From Rhodoferax sp. GW822-FHT02A01 (GTDB lineage: Bacteria > Pseudomonadota > Gammaproteobacteria > Burkholderiales > Burkholderiaceae_C), in NCBI RefSeq assembly GCF_038784515.1, contig NZ_CP152376.1:496001-560000 (forward strand): a stretch of DNA of 64,000 bases, in the 5' to 3' direction. Position numbers and translations under genes: made by a program. Within the stretch, counting starts at the first letter, position 1. Each line of letters begins with the position of its first letter. Under the pieces are notes generated by a model. The model saw only the letters and a list, made by a program, of their open reading frames with translations, was not told the DNA's origin and did no database searches. This document shows, piece by piece, positions 43,719-58,893 of this stretch.

Positions 43719-44246
43719 CTAAAGGTTTCCCGCTGGCTTGAACCCCATCATGTCCACCACCATGCTGGCAGGGAACTGATGCAATGCCTCGTTGTAGCGG
43801 TCCACAATCTGGTTGAATCCGCCACGTGCGGTGCGTACTTTCAAGGCAGCCTCCTGCCAGAGCTTCTGCATCGCGTCGGACAAGGGAGGTTGCTCCAGGT
43901 TTTCGGCTTGTTCGCTAATGCGCGCCCACTCTCGCTCTATGGCATCCACAATCTGACCCAGGCCCTGGAGCTGAGCTGCAGCAAGGGGCGCGCCGCGCGC
44001 CGCCTTGCAATGGGCATCGATGGACTGTACATATCGCGCCAAGTCAGCCCAAACCAGCGGTATGAAGCTTCCCTCTTCGTTGGGGAACTGGGCATCCACC
44101 AGGCTGATGTAAACCCGCAGGTTCTTTTCCACGGAGCCGAGTGCATCCAGACCTCTTGCGCGCAAGCGCATCAAGCGGTTGTACAGCCCCACGCACCAGA
44201 ACACGGTGGTGGCAGCCAACAACCAGGTCAGGACGGACGCGCTCAT
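43719..44246 (-). CDS. LemA-family-like protein
   Basis: The 175-aa protein has an N-terminal membrane segment (about residues 5-22) and the helical LemA-like core (LYNRLMRLRARGLDALGSVE, then ARGGFNQIVDRYNEALHQFP and SMVVDMMGFKPAG at the end). LemA proteins are small membrane-anchored proteins of unclear function. The order here, upstream of rsmB by 7 nt, suggests one transcript with it. The match is to the fold pattern rather than a strong signature. Confidence 0.8.
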   Translation of the reverse strand: MSASVLTWLLAATTVFWCVGLYNRLMRLRARGLDALGSVEKNLRVYISLVDAQFPNEEGSFIPLVWADLARYVQSIDAHCKAARGAPLAAAQLQGLGQIVDAIEREWARISEQAENLEQPPLSDAMQKLWQEAALKVRTARGGFNQIVDRYNEALHQFPASMVVDMMGFKPAGNL

Positions 44247-44278
44247 GCAAACAGCATACTGGATAACACTGCGGCCAA

Positions 44279-44318
44279 TAAAAACGCCCCAAGGCCCGGG
44301 GCGGGCTTGGGGCGTTTC
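44279..44318 (-). terminator. Intrinsic terminator after rpoC
   Basis: On the minus strand AACGCCCCAAG pairs with CTTGGGGCGTT around a GC-rich loop, followed by TTTATT. It lies 22 bp after the rpoC stop and ends the rpoBC transcript. Confidence 0.85.
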
Positions 44319-44339
44319 ATGGAAGGCCGCTGGTAGCGA

Positions 44340-47300
44340 TTACTCGCCAGCCACACCTTCGTCAGCAGCGGCATCGGCCGACTCGCCAGCACCCGCCAGT
44401 TCGGCGGCTTCGGCTTCGGCAATGGCACGGCGCTCGGCGTCGTCCATCTTCTCGCGAACCTTGCGGGCTTCGTGATAGGCCAGACCGGTTCCGGCAGGAA
44501 TTAGACGACCGACGATCACGTTTTCCTTCAGGCCGCGCAGCTCGTCGCGTTTGCCCATGATGGCGGCTTCGGTCAGCACGCGGGTGGTTTCCTGGAAGGA
44601 AGCCGCACTGATGAAGCTGTCGGTGGACAAGGATGCCTTGGTGATACCCAGCAACAAGTTGGTGAAGGTGGCGGGCACCTTGCCTTCGGCGCGCAGGGCG
44701 TCGTTGGTGTTGAGCATCTCGGAACGCTCAACCTGTTCACCATTGATGTAGTTGGAGTCACCAGCGGCTTCCACCACCACACGGCGCAGCATCTGACGAA
44801 CAATCACTTCGATGTGCTTGTCGTTGATCTTCACGCCTTGCAAGCGGTAGACGTCCTGGACTTCGTCCACGATGTAGCGGGCCAGTTCTTCGGAACCCAA
44901 GAGGCGCAGGATGTCCTGCGGATCGGCCGGGCCGTCCACCACGGACTCGCCCTTGTTGACCACCTGGCCTTCGTGCACCAGGATGTTCTTTTCCTTGGGC
45001 ACCAGCTCTTCCCAGACCTTGCCGTCTGGATCGGTAATCTGCAAGCGGACCTTGCCCTTGGTTTCCTTGCCGAAGGAGACCGTACCCGTGACTTCGGCGA
45101 GCACGCCCTTGTCTTTGGGGGAACGGGCTTCGAACAGCTCGGCCACGCGGGGCAGACCACCGGTAATGTCGCGGGTCTTCTGGCCTTCGATTGGGATACG
45201 GGCCAGCACTTCGCCGGGGCCCACGTCCTGACCGTCACGCACCTGCACCAGCGCGCCCACCGGGAAGCCGATGGTCACGGAGTGGTCGGTACCGGGGATC
45301 TTGACTTCGTGGCCAGATGCGTCGATCAGCTTGACCTGCGGACGCACCACCTTGGCGGCACCACGACGCTTGGGATCGATAACCACCAGGGTCGACAGAC
45401 CGGTGACTTCGTCGACCTGCTTGGCAACCGTCAGGCCTTCTTCCACATTCTCGAAATGCGCCTTGCCGGCGAATTCGGTAATGATGGGTCGGGTCAGCGG
45501 ATCCCAGTTGGCCAAAATGGCGCCAGCCTTGATGGTCTGGTCTGCCTTGATGGTCAGCACAGCGCCATACGGCACCTTGTGGCGCTCACGCTCACGGCCG
45601 TGTTCGTCCTGGATGACGATCTCGCCGGAACGGGAAATCACCACCAGTTCGCCCTTGCTGTTGGTCACATAGCGCATGGTGGCGTTAAAGCCGATCACGC
45701 CGTTGGACTTGGCTTCCACGCTGGAGGCGATGGCAGCACGGGATGCCGCACCACCGATGTGGAAGGTACGCATGGTCAGCTGGGTACCGGGTTCGCCGAT
45801 GGACTGGGCAGCGATCACACCGACGGCTTCGCCGCCATTGATCAGGCCGCCACGGCCCAAGTCGCGTCCGTAGCACTTGGCGCAGATACCAAAGCGGGTT
45901 TCGCAAGTCAGTGCGGTACGCACCTTGACTTCGTCCACACCTGCGGCTTCAAGCTCTTCGATCTTGTCTTCGTCGAGCATTTCGCCCGCTTCGGCCAGCA
46001 CGGCACGGGTTTCGGGGTGCAGCACTTCATCCGCTGTGGTGCGTCCGAGGATTCGGTCGCGCAGGGATTCAATGGTTTCACCGCCTTCGACGATGGCGCG
46101 CATCAGGTAACCGGCGTGCGTTCCGCAGTCCTGTTCGGTCACAACCAGATCCTGCGTCACGTCCACCAGACGACGGGTCAGGTAACCCGAGTTGGCAGTC
46201 TTCAGCGCGGTGTCGGCCAGACCCTTACGGGCACCGTGGGTGGAGATGAAGTACTCCAACACGTTCAGACCTTCGCGGAAGTTCGCGGTAATAGGCGTCT
46301 CGATGATGGAGCCGTCAGGCTTGGCCATCAGACCCCGCATACCGGCCACCTGACGGATCTGCGCAGCAGAACCGCGGGCACCGGAGTCGGCCATCATGTA
46401 GATGGAGTTGAACGACTCTTGCGAGACTTGCTTGCCATGGCGATCGGTCACGGTCTCCTTGGAGAGCTTGGCCATCATCACCTTGGACACTTCGTCACCC
46501 GACTTGCCCCAGATGTCCACCACCTTGTTGTAGCGCTCGCCAGCCGTCACCAGACCGGAGACGTATTGCTGCTCGATCTCTTTGACTTCCTTCTGGGCGC
46601 GCTCGATGATGCTTTGCTTTTCTGGCGGCACCAGCATGTCGTCGATGCAGATGGAGATACCGGCGCGCGTGGCCAGACGGAAACCGCTTTGCAACAGCTT
46701 GTCGGCGAACACCACGGTTTCCTTCAGACCGCACTTGCGGAAGGACACGTTGATCAGCTTGGAGATTTCCTTCTTCTTCAGTGCCTTGTTCAGGTTGGAG
46801 AAGGGCAGTCCCTTGGGCAAAATTTCGGACAGCAGGGCACGGCCCGCGGTGGTTTCCCACAGCTTGGTCGAAGGCACCAACTCGCCGGTTTCCTTGTCCT
46901 TGGTGTACTCGGTCAGACGCACATTGATGCGGGCGTTGAGTTCCACTTCACCCGCGTCAAACGCACGCTGCACTTCACCGGTGTCGGAGAAGATCAGGCC
47001 TTCGCCCTTGCCGTTGATTTTTTCGCGGGTCGTGTAGTACAGACCCAGCACCACGTCCTGAGAAGGAACGATGGAAGGCTCGCCGTTAGCGGGGAACAGG
47101 ATGTTGTTGGAGGCCAGCATCAGGGTGCGGGCTTCCATCTGTGCTTCCACCGACAGGGGCACGTGAACAGCCATCTGGTCACCGTCGAAGTCGGCGTTGA
47201 AGGCCGCGCAAACGAGGGGGTGCAGCTGGATGGCCTTGCCTTCGATCAGGATGGGTTCAAAGGCCTGGATACCCAGACGGTGCAGCGTAGGCGCACGGTT

Positions 47301-48563
47301 GAGCATCACGGGGTGTTCCTTGATGACCTCTTCCAAGATGTCCCACACCACCGGTGTACCGGCTTCGACTTCTTTCTTGGCCGCCTTGATGGTGGTGGCA
47401 ATGCCCATAGCTTCCAGGCGCGCGAAGATGAAGGGCTTGAACAGTTCCAAGGCCATCAGCTTGGGCAGACCGCACTGGTGCAGCTTGAGGGTTGGGCCCA
47501 CGGTAATCACGGAACGACCGGAATAGTCCACGCGCTTGCCCAGCAAGTTCTGACGGAAACGACCGGATTTACCCTTGATCATGTCAGCCAGGGACTTGAG
47601 TGCGCGCTTGTTGGCGCCAGTCATGGCCTTGCCGCGGCGGCCGTTGTCCAGCAAGCTGTCCACTGCTTCCTGCAACATGCGCTTTTCGTTGCGCGCAATG
47701 ATTTCCGGTGCCTTGAGTTCCAGCAGACGGCGCAGACGGCTGTTACGGTTGATCACGCGGCGGTACAGGTCGTTCAGGTCGGAGGTCGCAAAACGGCCGC
47801 CGTCCAGCGGCACCAACGGACGCAGGTCCGGTGGCAGCACGGGCAGCACGTCCAGCACCATCCACTCGGGCTTGATGCCGGACTTCTTGAAGGCTTCCAG
47901 CACCTTCAGGCGCTTGGCGTTCTTCTTGATCTTGAGCTCGGAGCCGGTCAGGTCGTTGCGCAGCTTTTCGATTTCGCGTTCGATATCGATGTTCTGCAGC
48001 AGGTCCTTGATGCCTTCGGCGCCCATCTTGGCCTGGAATTCATCGCCGTATTCCTTGAACTTGGCGTCGAAATCGTCTTCGGACATGATGCTGAATTTCT
48101 TCAGCGGAGTCATGCCGGGGTCGGTCACCACATAAGCTTCAAAGTACAGCACGCGTTCGATGTCACGCAGTGTCATGTCCAGCACCAGACCCAGACGGGA
48201 CGGCAGCGACTTGAGGAACCAGATGTGGGCGCAGGGCGCAGCCAGGTCGATGTGACCCATACGCTCACGACGCACCTTGGTCTGTGTCACTTCAACGCCG
48301 CATTTCTCGCAGATCACGCCGCGGTGCTTCAGGCGCTTGTACTTGCCGCACAGGCATTCGTAGTCCTTTATGGGCCCGAAGATCTTGGCGCAGAACAGGC
48401 CGTCACGCTCAGGCTTGAAGGTACGGTAGTTGATGGTCTCGGGCTTCTTCACTTCGCCGAAGGACCAGGAACGGATCTTTTCGGGCGAGGCCATGCCAAT
48501 CCGGATGGCATCGAAATGCTCGTCCGGGGTGAACTGCTTGAACAGGTCGAGTAATGATTTCAT
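44340..48563 (-). CDS. rpoC: RNA polymerase subunit beta' RpoC
   Basis: The 1407-aa protein is the catalytic beta' subunit and has the same length as its E. coli counterpart. Zinc-binding Cys70, Cys72, Cys85 and Cys88 are in [20 protein letters not shown]. The absolutely conserved catalytic loop [15 protein letters not shown] (about residue 460) holds the three Asp ligands of the active-site magnesium. The trigger loop and the second zinc site ([15 protein letters not shown]) are present. It starts 18 nt after rpoB and is the last gene of the block. Confidence 0.98.
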   Translation of the reverse strand: MKSLLDLFKQFTPDEHFDAIRIGMASPEKIRSWSFGEVKKPETINYRTFKPERDGLFCAKIFGPIKDYECLCGKYKRLKHRGVICEKCGVEVTQTKVRRERMGHIDLAAPCAHIWFLKSLPSRLGLVLDMTLRDIERVLYFEAYVVTDPGMTPLKKFSIMSEDDFDAKFKEYGDEFQAKMGAEGIKDLLQNIDIEREIEKLRNDLTGSELKIKKNAKRLKVLEAFKKSGIKPEWMVLDVLPVLPPDLRPLVPLDGGRFATSDLNDLYRRVINRNSRLRRLLELKAPEIIARNEKRMLQEAVDSLLDNGRRGKAMTGANKRALKSLADMIKGKSGRFRQNLLGKRVDYSGRSVITVGPTLKLHQCGLPKLMALELFKPFIFARLEAMGIATTIKAAKKEVEAGTPVVWDILEEVIKEHPVMLNRAPTLHRLGIQAFEPILIEGKAIQLHPLVCAAFNADFDGDQMAVHVPLSVEAQMEARTLMLASNNILFPANGEPSIVPSQDVVLGLYYTTREKINGKGEGLIFSDTGEVQRAFDAGEVELNARINVRLTEYTKDKETGELVPSTKLWETTAGRALLSEILPKGLPFSNLNKALKKKEISKLINVSFRKCGLKETVVFADKLLQSGFRLATRAGISICIDDMLVPPEKQSIIERAQKEVKEIEQQYVSGLVTAGERYNKVVDIWGKSGDEVSKVMMAKLSKETVTDRHGKQVSQESFNSIYMMADSGARGSAAQIRQVAGMRGLMAKPDGSIIETPITANFREGLNVLEYFISTHGARKGLADTALKTANSGYLTRRLVDVTQDLVVTEQDCGTHAGYLMRAIVEGGETIESLRDRILGRTTADEVLHPETRAVLAEAGEMLDEDKIEELEAAGVDEVKVRTALTCETRFGICAKCYGRDLGRGGLINGGEAVGVIAAQSIGEPGTQLTMRTFHIGGAASRAAIASSVEAKSNGVIGFNATMRYVTNSKGELVVISRSGEIVIQDEHGRERERHKVPYGAVLTIKADQTIKAGAILANWDPLTRPIITEFAGKAHFENVEEGLTVAKQVDEVTGLSTLVVIDPKRRGAAKVVRPQVKLIDASGHEVKIPGTDHSVTIGFPVGALVQVRDGQDVGPGEVLARIPIEGQKTRDITGGLPRVAELFEARSPKDKGVLAEVTGTVSFGKETKGKVRLQITDPDGKVWEELVPKEKNILVHEGQVVNKGESVVDGPADPQDILRLLGSEELARYIVDEVQDVYRLQGVKINDKHIEVIVRQMLRRVVVEAAGDSNYINGEQVERSEMLNTNDALRAEGKVPATFTNLLLGITKASLSTDSFISAASFQETTRVLTEAAIMGKRDELRGLKENVIVGRLIPAGTGLAYHEARKVREKMDDAERRAIAEAEAAELAGAGESADAAADEGVAGE

Positions 48564-48581
48564 GTGCTCTTTCCCTTGTCT

Positions 48582-52694
<4,113 letters not shown>

Positions 52695-52860
52695 TCGATC
52701 TCCGGGCAAAGACTAGGGGAACCCTGCGGTTCCCAGGCGACTGTCGCGTTGAGCATCACTCTCAACAGGCTTGGTGATTGGCCACTACCAATCATTGGCG
52801 GACGGCCGCGCGTTGCACACGGCCCGTACCAAGGCATCTTCTGCAGTCGGGTCAGAAGAC

Positions 52861-52896
52861 ACTCAAAAACACACTTTTCGTGGTGTTTTTGGGTGT
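52861..52896 (-). promoter_or_regulatory. rplL-rpoB intergenic hairpin (second)
   Basis: ACTCAAAAACAC (52861-52872) pairs with GTGTTTTTGGGT (52883-52894) with one mismatch. On the minus strand the stem includes a T-run. It lies between rplL and rpoB, where a partial terminator (attenuator) reduces rpoB relative to rplL in related bacteria. Confidence 0.6.
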
Positions 52897-52912
52897 GCTC
52901 TGTAAGCACCAA

Positions 52913-52943
52913 AGGCTGGAGGCCCTTGCGAGCACTCCAGCCT
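52913..52943 (-). promoter_or_regulatory. rplL-rpoB intergenic hairpin (first)
   Basis: AGGCTGGAG (52913-52921) and CTCCAGCCT (52935-52943) are exact complements around a 13-nt loop, 16 bp after the rplL stop. On the minus strand it is followed by TTTGG. It could act as an attenuator or an RNase III site. Confidence 0.65.
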
Positions 52944-52959
52944 CTGTAGGGGAGAAGAA

Positions 52960-53337
52960 TTACTTCAATTCCACCTTGGCGCCGGCTTCTTCCAGCTTCT
53001 TCTTGGCAGCTTCAGCGTCAGCCTTGGCAATGCCTTCCTTCACGGCCTTGGGAGCGCCGTCAACCAGGTCCTTGGCTTCTTTCAGACCCAGACCGGTGAT
53101 TTCGCGCACAGCCTTGATGACCGACACCTTGTTGGCGCCAGCTTCAACCAGCACCACGTTGAATTCGGTCTTTTCTTCAGCAGCAGCAGCGCCAGCGCCA
53201 CCACCAGCAGCAGCGGGAGCAGCCATAGCAGCTGCGCTCACGCCAAATTTCTCTTCGATGGCTTTCACCAGGTCGTTGAGTTCCATGACCGTCATGCTGT
53301 CCAGCGCGGTCAAAAATGCGTCTTTATCGAATGCCAT
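52960..53337 (-). CDS. rplL: Ribosomal protein L7/L12 RplL
   Basis: The 125-aa protein forms the L7/L12 stalk that recruits translation factors. The N-terminal dimerisation helix ([20 protein letters not shown]) is followed by an Ala/Gly-rich hinge (about residues 36-52) and the C-terminal domain ([20 protein letters not shown], then [19 protein letters not shown]). Length and sequence are typical. It follows rplJ after 42 nt. Confidence 0.97.
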   Translation of the reverse strand: MAFDKDAFLTALDSMTVMELNDLVKAIEEKFGVSAAAMAAPAAAGGGAGAAAAEEKTEFNVVLVEAGANKVSVIKAVREITGLGLKEAKDLVDGAPKAVKEGIAKADAEAAKKKLEEAGAKVELK

Positions 53338-53379
53338 TTTGATTTCCTAACAAGTTTGGTTTACTAAGGGTTGCGCCAC

Positions 53380-53907
53380 TCAGGCGGCAACTGCCTCTGC
53401 GGGGGCTGCTTCTGCTGCACCACCGCCCTTTTGTTCCGCCAGAGCCGACAGCACGCGGGCCGTACGGGAAATGGGGGATTGCATCAAGCCCAGCAACTGC
53501 GCCAACAGCACTTCCTTGGAAGGGATGCTTGCCAGTTGTTTAACGCCGTTCACGTCCAGGACTTTTCCGCCATACGCACCAGCACGGATCACCAACTTGT
53601 CGTTGGTTTTCGCGAACTCGGCAACCACCTTGGCGGCTGCGACTGCGTCTACAGAAAAGCCATAGATCAGAGGACCGGTCATCTGGTCGGACACGACTTC
53701 AAAGCTGCTTCCGGCAACAGCACGGCGGGCCAGGGTGTTTTTCAACACACTCAGGCTCACACCAGCGCTGCGCGCGTTGTTGCGCAGTTTGGTCATGTCA
53801 GCGACCGTGATGCCGCGGTATTCCGCGATCACAAGCGTTTGAGCTTTAGCGGCGAGGCCGGTCACATCACTGATGACCGCTTCTTTCTCACTGCGATTCA
53901 GACTCAA
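53380..53907 (-). CDS. rplJ: Ribosomal protein L10 RplJ
   Basis: The 175-aa L10 protein anchors the L7/L12 stalk. The N-terminal rRNA-binding domain is clear ([40 protein letters not shown]). The C-terminal helix that carries L7/L12 dimers contains the expected Ala/Glu-rich tail. A 229-bp leader with a stem lies upstream, matching the known L10 autoregulation of rplJL. Confidence 0.96.
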   Translation of the reverse strand: MSLNRSEKEAVISDVTGLAAKAQTLVIAEYRGITVADMTKLRNNARSAGVSLSVLKNTLARRAVAGSSFEVVSDQMTGPLIYGFSVDAVAAAKVVAEFAKTNDKLVIRAGAYGGKVLDVNGVKQLASIPSKEVLLAQLLGLMQSPISRTARVLSALAEQKGGGAAEAAPAEAVAA

Positions 53908-53983
53908 GGTCTACTCCTTAAAAATGCGCTTTGCGACTATTGCCGCGCCACGCTCCACATTGCAGCGACCAACTGTTAACAGA

Positions 53984-54029
53984 AATTTCCATTCCATCTG
54001 CAGCGGGATCGCCATCTGCGTTGGAAATT
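53984..54029 (-). promoter_or_regulatory. rplJ leader stem (likely L10 autoregulatory leader)
   Basis: AATTTCC (53984-53990) pairs with GGAAATT (54023-54029) across 32 nt within the 229-bp space between rplA and rplJ. In related bacteria this untranslated leader binds L10-L12 to repress translation. The position and length match; the exact binding structure was not worked out. Confidence 0.5.
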
Positions 54030-54104
54030 AAGTGCAGTTGCCTGCACACCAACGGTCTTGGATGACCTGCCAGCGCTTTGCAACACCGACAGCCCACCAC
54101 ATCA

Positions 54105-54124
54105 GGCGGCTGTTGCCAGCCGCC
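54105..54124 (-). promoter_or_regulatory. Hairpin after rplA
   Basis: GGCGGCTG (54105-54112) and CAGCCGCC (54117-54124) form a strong 8-bp stem with a 4-nt loop, 12 bp after the rplA stop. No T-run follows on the minus strand. Confidence 0.5.
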
Positions 54125-54136
54125 CAAATTCTGCGA

Positions 54137-54832
54137 TTACGCCGAGATGGTCTGGAGGTCCACACGAACCCCCACGCCCATGGTCGACGAAACAGCAACC
54201 TTCTTCAAATACACACCCTTGCTCGAAGCGGGCTTGGCCTTGTTCAGTGCATCCACCAGAGCAGCCAAGTTGGCTTGCAGCTTGTCGGATTCGAATGAAC
54301 GACGTCCGATGGTGCTGTGCACGATACCGGCCTTGTCAACGCGGAACTGAACTTGACCAGCCTTGGCGTTCTTCACAGCCGTGGCAACGTCGGGAGTCAC
54401 AGTACCCACCTTGGGGTTAGGCATCAGGCCACGTGGTCCCAGGATCTGACCCAGGGTACCCACGATACGCATAGCGTCCGGAGCAGCGATCACCACGTCG
54501 AAAGGCATGTCGCCAGCCTTGACCATGGCAGCCAGATCGTCCATGCCGACGATGTCGGCGCCAGCAGCCTTGGCTTCTTCAGCCTTGGCGCCTTGGGCGA
54601 ACACAGCCACGCGCTTGGTCTTGCCAGTGCCGTTGGGCAGAACCACGGCGCCACGCACCACTTGGTCCGACTTCTTGGCATCGATGCCGAGCTGCACTGC
54701 CACGTCGATGGACTCATCGAACTTGGCGTTGGCAAATTCCTTGACCAAACCGAGGGCATCGCCCAGGGGGTACAGCTTGGTGCTGTCGATCTTGCCGACT
54801 TGGGTCTTTTGTTTCTTGGTGAGCTTGGACAT
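54137..54832 (-). CDS. rplA: Ribosomal protein L1 RplA
   Basis: The 231-aa L1 protein binds 23S rRNA at the exit-tRNA stalk and in many bacteria represses its own operon. The opening [20 protein letters not shown] and the typical [20 protein letters not shown] and [20 protein letters not shown] (about residues 125-144) are present. Its start is one base after the rplK stop, so the pair is coupled. Confidence 0.97.
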   Translation of the reverse strand: MSKLTKKQKTQVGKIDSTKLYPLGDALGLVKEFANAKFDESIDVAVQLGIDAKKSDQVVRGAVVLPNGTGKTKRVAVFAQGAKAEEAKAAGADIVGMDDLAAMVKAGDMPFDVVIAAPDAMRIVGTLGQILGPRGLMPNPKVGTVTPDVATAVKNAKAGQVQFRVDKAGIVHSTIGRRSFESDKLQANLAALVDALNKAKPASSKGVYLKKVAVSSTMGVGVRVDLQTISA

Positions 54833-55264
54833 TTACACGCCCTCCACATTCACGCCCATGGAGCGGGCAGAACCAGCGATGGTACGAACGGCAGCTTCCA
54901 GATCGGCAGCATTCATGTCCTTCATCTTGGTCTTGGCGATTTCTTCGAGCTGGGCGCGGGTGATCTTGCCAACCTTGTCCAGATGCGGACGGGCAGATCC
55001 CTTGTCCAGCTTGATGGCCTTCTTGATCAGCACCGTTGCGGGCGGCGTCTTGATCACGAAAGTGAAACTCTTGTCTGCAAAAGCAGTGATCACCACAGGC
55101 AGCGGCAGGCCGGGCTCAACACCTTGGGTCTGCGCATTGAATGCCTTGCAGAATTCCATGATGTTCAGTCCGCGCTGACCCAGCGCCGGGCCGATCGGGG
55201 GGGAAGGATTGGCTTTACCAGCTGGCACTTGCAGCTTGATGAAACCAATGATTTTCTTTGCCAT
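54833..55264 (-). CDS. rplK: Ribosomal protein L11 RplK
   Basis: The 143-aa L11 protein is part of the GTPase-associated centre. The N-terminal domain ([40 protein letters not shown]) and the C-terminal rRNA-binding domain ([20 protein letters not shown]) are intact. It is adjacent to rplA and lies 169 bp after nusG. Confidence 0.97.
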   Translation of the reverse strand: MAKKIIGFIKLQVPAGKANPSPPIGPALGQRGLNIMEFCKAFNAQTQGVEPGLPLPVVITAFADKSFTFVIKTPPATVLIKKAIKLDKGSARPHLDKVGKITRAQLEEIAKTKMKDMNAADLEAAVRTIAGSARSMGVNVEGV

Positions 55265-55292
55265 GATTTCTCCTTACGGGTAGTAGCGCTTG

Positions 55293-55313
55293 GGTGACAA
55301 CCTTTTTGTCACC
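55293..55313. promoter_or_regulatory. Hairpin upstream of rplK
   Basis: GGTGACAA (55293-55300) pairs exactly with TTGTCACC (55306-55313) around a 5-nt loop in the nusG-rplK spacer. It is 28 bp upstream of the rplK start. It may be part of the untranslated leader of rplKA, where L1 autoregulation acts in other bacteria. Confidence 0.5.
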
Positions 55314-55433
55314 GCAGCTCCCCGGGGTTAGCGACTCTTCTCTAAAAGCCTGCACCGAGTCGGATAGTGCAAACAGTGCGGGTACTTGCGCACCCTGGAT
55401 TTGAAATACGTCTCAGGTCTTTTGCAGAAAGAC

Positions 55434-56027
55434 TTATGTCTTTTCGATCTGAGAAAACTCCAGCTCCACCGGAGTGGAACGGCCGAAGATGGTGACCGAC
55501 ACGCGCACCTTGCTCTTTTCGTAATTGACGTCTTCCACAGATCCGTTGAAGTCGGTGAACGGACCTTCCTTGACGCGCACATATTCACCCACCACGAATT
55601 CAATCTTGTGGCGCGGCTTGTCGGTGCCTTCCTGCATCTGGTTGACGATCTTCATCACCTCGGCTTCAGAGATGGGAGCGGGGCGATTCTTCGCACCACC
55701 CACAAAACCGGTCACCTTGTTGGTGTGCTTGACCAAATGCCAGGTGTCGTCGTCCATGACCATTTCGACCAAGACGTAGCCAGGAAAGAACTTGCGCTCA
55801 GTCGTACGCTTCTGACCATTCTTGACTTCGACCACTTCTTCCATGGGCACCAGAATGCGACCAAACTTGTTCTGCATACCGGCGCGGTTGATGCGCTCGA
55901 TGATGTTGCGCTCCACCGCCTTCTCCATTCCGGAATAGGCATGCACAACGTACCAGCGCAGATCCGGATTGACCGGAGCGGCAGCAGGCGTCTCAACAGC
56001 AGGAGTAGCCACGGTGTCGTCAGTCAT
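55434..56027 (-). CDS. nusG: Transcription termination/antitermination factor NusG
   Basis: The 197-aa NusG binds RNA polymerase and Rho or S10. The NGN domain is clear ([53 protein letters not shown]) and the KOW domain follows ([20 protein letters not shown]). I start it at ATG 56027, where it overlaps the secE stop by one base (TAATG) with GGAAG upstream. A start four codons earlier (56039) is possible. Confidence 0.96.
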   Translation of the reverse strand: MTDDTVATPAVETPAAAPVNPDLRWYVVHAYSGMEKAVERNIIERINRAGMQNKFGRILVPMEEVVEVKNGQKRTTERKFFPGYVLVEMVMDDDTWHLVKHTNKVTGFVGGAKNRPAPISEAEVMKIVNQMQEGTDKPRHKIEFVVGEYVRVKEGPFTDFNGSVEDVNYEKSKVRVSVTIFGRSTPVELEFSQIEKT

Positions 56028-56410
56028 TATTTCTTCCATCCCAGAATCAGGTCGTAAAAGAGCCACTCCAGCGACTTGTCGGTCAGCCAGAGGAACAGCG
56101 CCATGATCAAAACAAAGCCAAACACATAGGCGGTAATCTGAATCGCCTCTTTGCGGGCAGGCCAAACGACCTTCTTGACTTCACGCCAGGCGTCGCGACC
56201 GAAGGCCGCCAACTGGCGCCCAGGCTCAGCCATGAAAAACACGACAACCGCTGCCGCAATGCAAACCAAAAAGACAGCCCACTGCACCAACTGGCCTTGC
56301 TTGCCCAGCAAATAAAATCCGGCCAGCGCAGCCACCACCAAAGCAACGGCAGCGCCGAGCTTGGCTTTGTCTGCCCCTGTATTGATGGTTTCAACTTGTG
56401 TAGTGGCCAT
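56027..56410 (-). CDS. secE: Preprotein translocase subunit SecE
   Basis: SecE holds SecY in the inner-membrane translocon. The 127-aa protein has three hydrophobic segments (two early, about residues 15-60, and a C-terminal one) plus the conserved amphipathic region [20 protein letters not shown] (about residues 74-93). This is the long betaproteobacterial/E. coli-like form. It overlaps nusG by one base and follows tRNA-Trp. Confidence 0.95.
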   Translation of the reverse strand: MATTQVETINTGADKAKLGAAVALVVAALAGFYLLGKQGQLVQWAVFLVCIAAAVVVFFMAEPGRQLAAFGRDAWREVKKVVWPARKEAIQITAYVFGFVLIMALFLWLTDKSLEWLFYDLILGWKK

Positions 56411-56470
56411 AGTTCTCTAAATTCGCAAGCTTCTTGTTAGTATCAAATTCAGCACCCAGAAGACGCTGAA

Positions 56471-56491
56471 GCCCGCTACGCAGTAGCGGGC
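56471..56491. terminator. Palindromic hairpin between tRNA-Trp and secE
   Basis: GCCCGCTA and TAGCGGGC form an 8-bp stem around CGCAG at about 56471-56491, followed by CTCTTTT on the plus strand. On the minus strand, the direction of the local genes, the following bases (TTCAGCGTCTTCT) are only partly T-rich, so it could be a partial terminator or a processing hairpin after tRNA-Trp. Confidence 0.5.
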
Positions 56492-56514
56492 TCTTTTGCC
56501 ACATCTCAACTAGG

Positions 56515-56590
56515 TGGCAGGGGCAGTAGGAATCGAACCTACAACCTTCGGTTTTGGAGACCGACGCTCTGCCAATTGAGCTATACCCCT
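56515..56590 (-). tRNA. tRNA-Trp (anticodon CCA)
   Basis: The minus-strand sequence begins AGGGGTATAGCTCAATTGG, and its anticodon loop CTCCAAA gives CCA. It ends with GGTTCGATTCCTAC, the acceptor stem and an encoded CCA tail. It sits between tuf and secE. Confidence 0.95.
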
Positions 56591-56601
56591 TTAACTATTC
56601 C

Positions 56602-57792
<1,191 letters not shown>

Positions 57793-57837
57793 TATCAGAC
57801 TCCGAGAAGTTACGAGATAAAACCATCAATACAAAAC

Positions 57838-57912
<75 letters not shown>

Positions 57913-57945
57913 TAAAAATCTTTCACCACAGCAAACGATCAGATG

Positions 57946-58019
57946 TGGAGCGGGGTAGGAGAATCGAACTCCTCGCTTTAGCTTGGAAGGCTAAGGTATT
58001 ACCACTATACGAACCCCGC
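57946..58019 (-). tRNA. tRNA-Gly (anticodon TCC)
   Basis: The 74-nt minus-strand sequence starts GCGGGGTTCGTATAGTGG, and its anticodon loop CTTCCAA gives TCC. The T-arm reads GTTCGATTCTC and CCA is encoded. It belongs to the same tRNA-tuf transcription unit. Confidence 0.95.
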
Positions 58020-58056
58020 ACGATTCCGGGCACGCGCTCGAACAACTGACTATCAC

Positions 58057-58142
58057 TGGTGGAGAGGGCTGGATTCGAACCAGCGTACTCGTAAGAGGGC
58101 AGATTTACAGTCTGCTGCCATTAACCACTCGGCCACCTCTCC
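58057..58142 (-). tRNA. tRNA-Tyr (anticodon GTA)
   Basis: The 86-nt minus-strand sequence starts GGAGAGGTGGCCGAGTGG, has a long variable arm typical of class II tRNAs, and ends with an encoded CCA. The anticodon loop CTGTAAA gives GTA. It is the first gene of the tRNA-tuf unit. Confidence 0.95.
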
Positions 58143-58157
58143 ATGGGTGAGCCGCTG

Positions 58158-58185
58158 ATTATGCCACGAAATTATTTCCGTGCAT
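58158..58185 (-). promoter_or_regulatory. Candidate promoter of the tRNA-Tyr/Gly/Thr-tuf unit
   Basis: On the minus strand ATGCAC (58185-58180) is followed after 16 bp by CATAAT (58163-58158). The predicted start is about 8 bp before the tRNA-Tyr 5' end. The -35 element overlaps the 3' end of ung. The -35 match is weak. Confidence 0.4.
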
Positions 58186-58885
58186 CCCTCCAGGCCCGCG
58201 CCTTTGAAAAATGTTCGCACCCAATGAAGGGAACCGGTGGACGCATGGCCGACAGCGGCGAGGGGTGATTGGCGCAAAGCACCAGATGGCGATTGGCGTC
58301 AATCAAGGGCCGCTTTCCCTGGGCGTGGGCGCCCCAGAGCATGAAAACTGCGGGTTGGGCATGCTGCGAAACATGGCGGATGACCGCATCGGTCAGCTGT
58401 TCCCACCCCCGGTTGGCATGGCTTGCAGGTTGGCCCTCCTCCACGGTCAGGCAGGTATTGAGCAGCAAGACGCCTTTTTGCGCCCAGCGCACAAGACTGC
58501 CTCCCGGCTGCGGAAAAGTTGGCGGAGGCGTTCCCAGATCGCGCTGCAATTCCTTGAAGATATTGCGCAGCGAAGGGGGAAAGGGAACACCCGGCGCCAC
58601 GGAAAACGCCAAGCCCTCCGCCTGGCCACGCCCGTGGTACGGGTCCTGCCCCAGGATCACTACCCGAACCTCCTCCGGCGGGGTCAGTCGCAACGCGCGC
58701 AATGGTTGCGGCGGAAAAATGCTAGCCCCTGCCTGCAGTCTTTCTTGCAGAAACAGCAACAACGCCTGCCCAGTGGCGGATTGAAAGAAATCCTGAACCA
58801 GAGGCTGCCAGCCCTCTGCAACCGGCCAGGCGGCCGGATCTGCCGCCGTCAATTGGTCTGCAACCGGCTCCGTGGTCACCTGCAT
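58172..58885 (-). CDS. ung: Uracil-DNA glycosylase Ung
   Basis: Ung removes uracil from DNA. The 237-aa length is normal. The catalytic Asp81 is in VVILGQDPYHGRGQAEG (water-activating loop) and His207 is in CANHPSPLS. The uracil-binding region LRNIFKEL is present. It lies 8 nt after trpC and ends the trp gene run. Confidence 0.96.
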   Translation of the reverse strand: MQVTTEPVADQLTAADPAAWPVAEGWQPLVQDFFQSATGQALLLFLQERLQAGASIFPPQPLRALRLTPPEEVRVVILGQDPYHGRGQAEGLAFSVAPGVPFPPSLRNIFKELQRDLGTPPPTFPQPGGSLVRWAQKGVLLLNTCLTVEEGQPASHANRGWEQLTDAVIRHVSQHAQPAVFMLWGAHAQGKRPLIDANRHLVLCANHPSPLSAMRPPVPFIGCEHFSKARAWRDARK

Positions 58886-58893
58886 GGCTGAAA

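Noticed and set aside
44814-48554. Very long open frame on the + strand opposite rpoC, and another opposite rpoB (48564-50615)
   Set aside because: They are antisense shadows produced by GC-rich codon use of rpoC and rpoB. The proteins are His/Leu/Val-rich without any recognisable domain, and there is no ribosome site or promoter.
56471-56491. Strong terminator that separates tuf/tRNA-Trp from secE
   Set aside because: The T-run is on the plus strand, opposite to the genes. It is listed only as a possible partial terminator.
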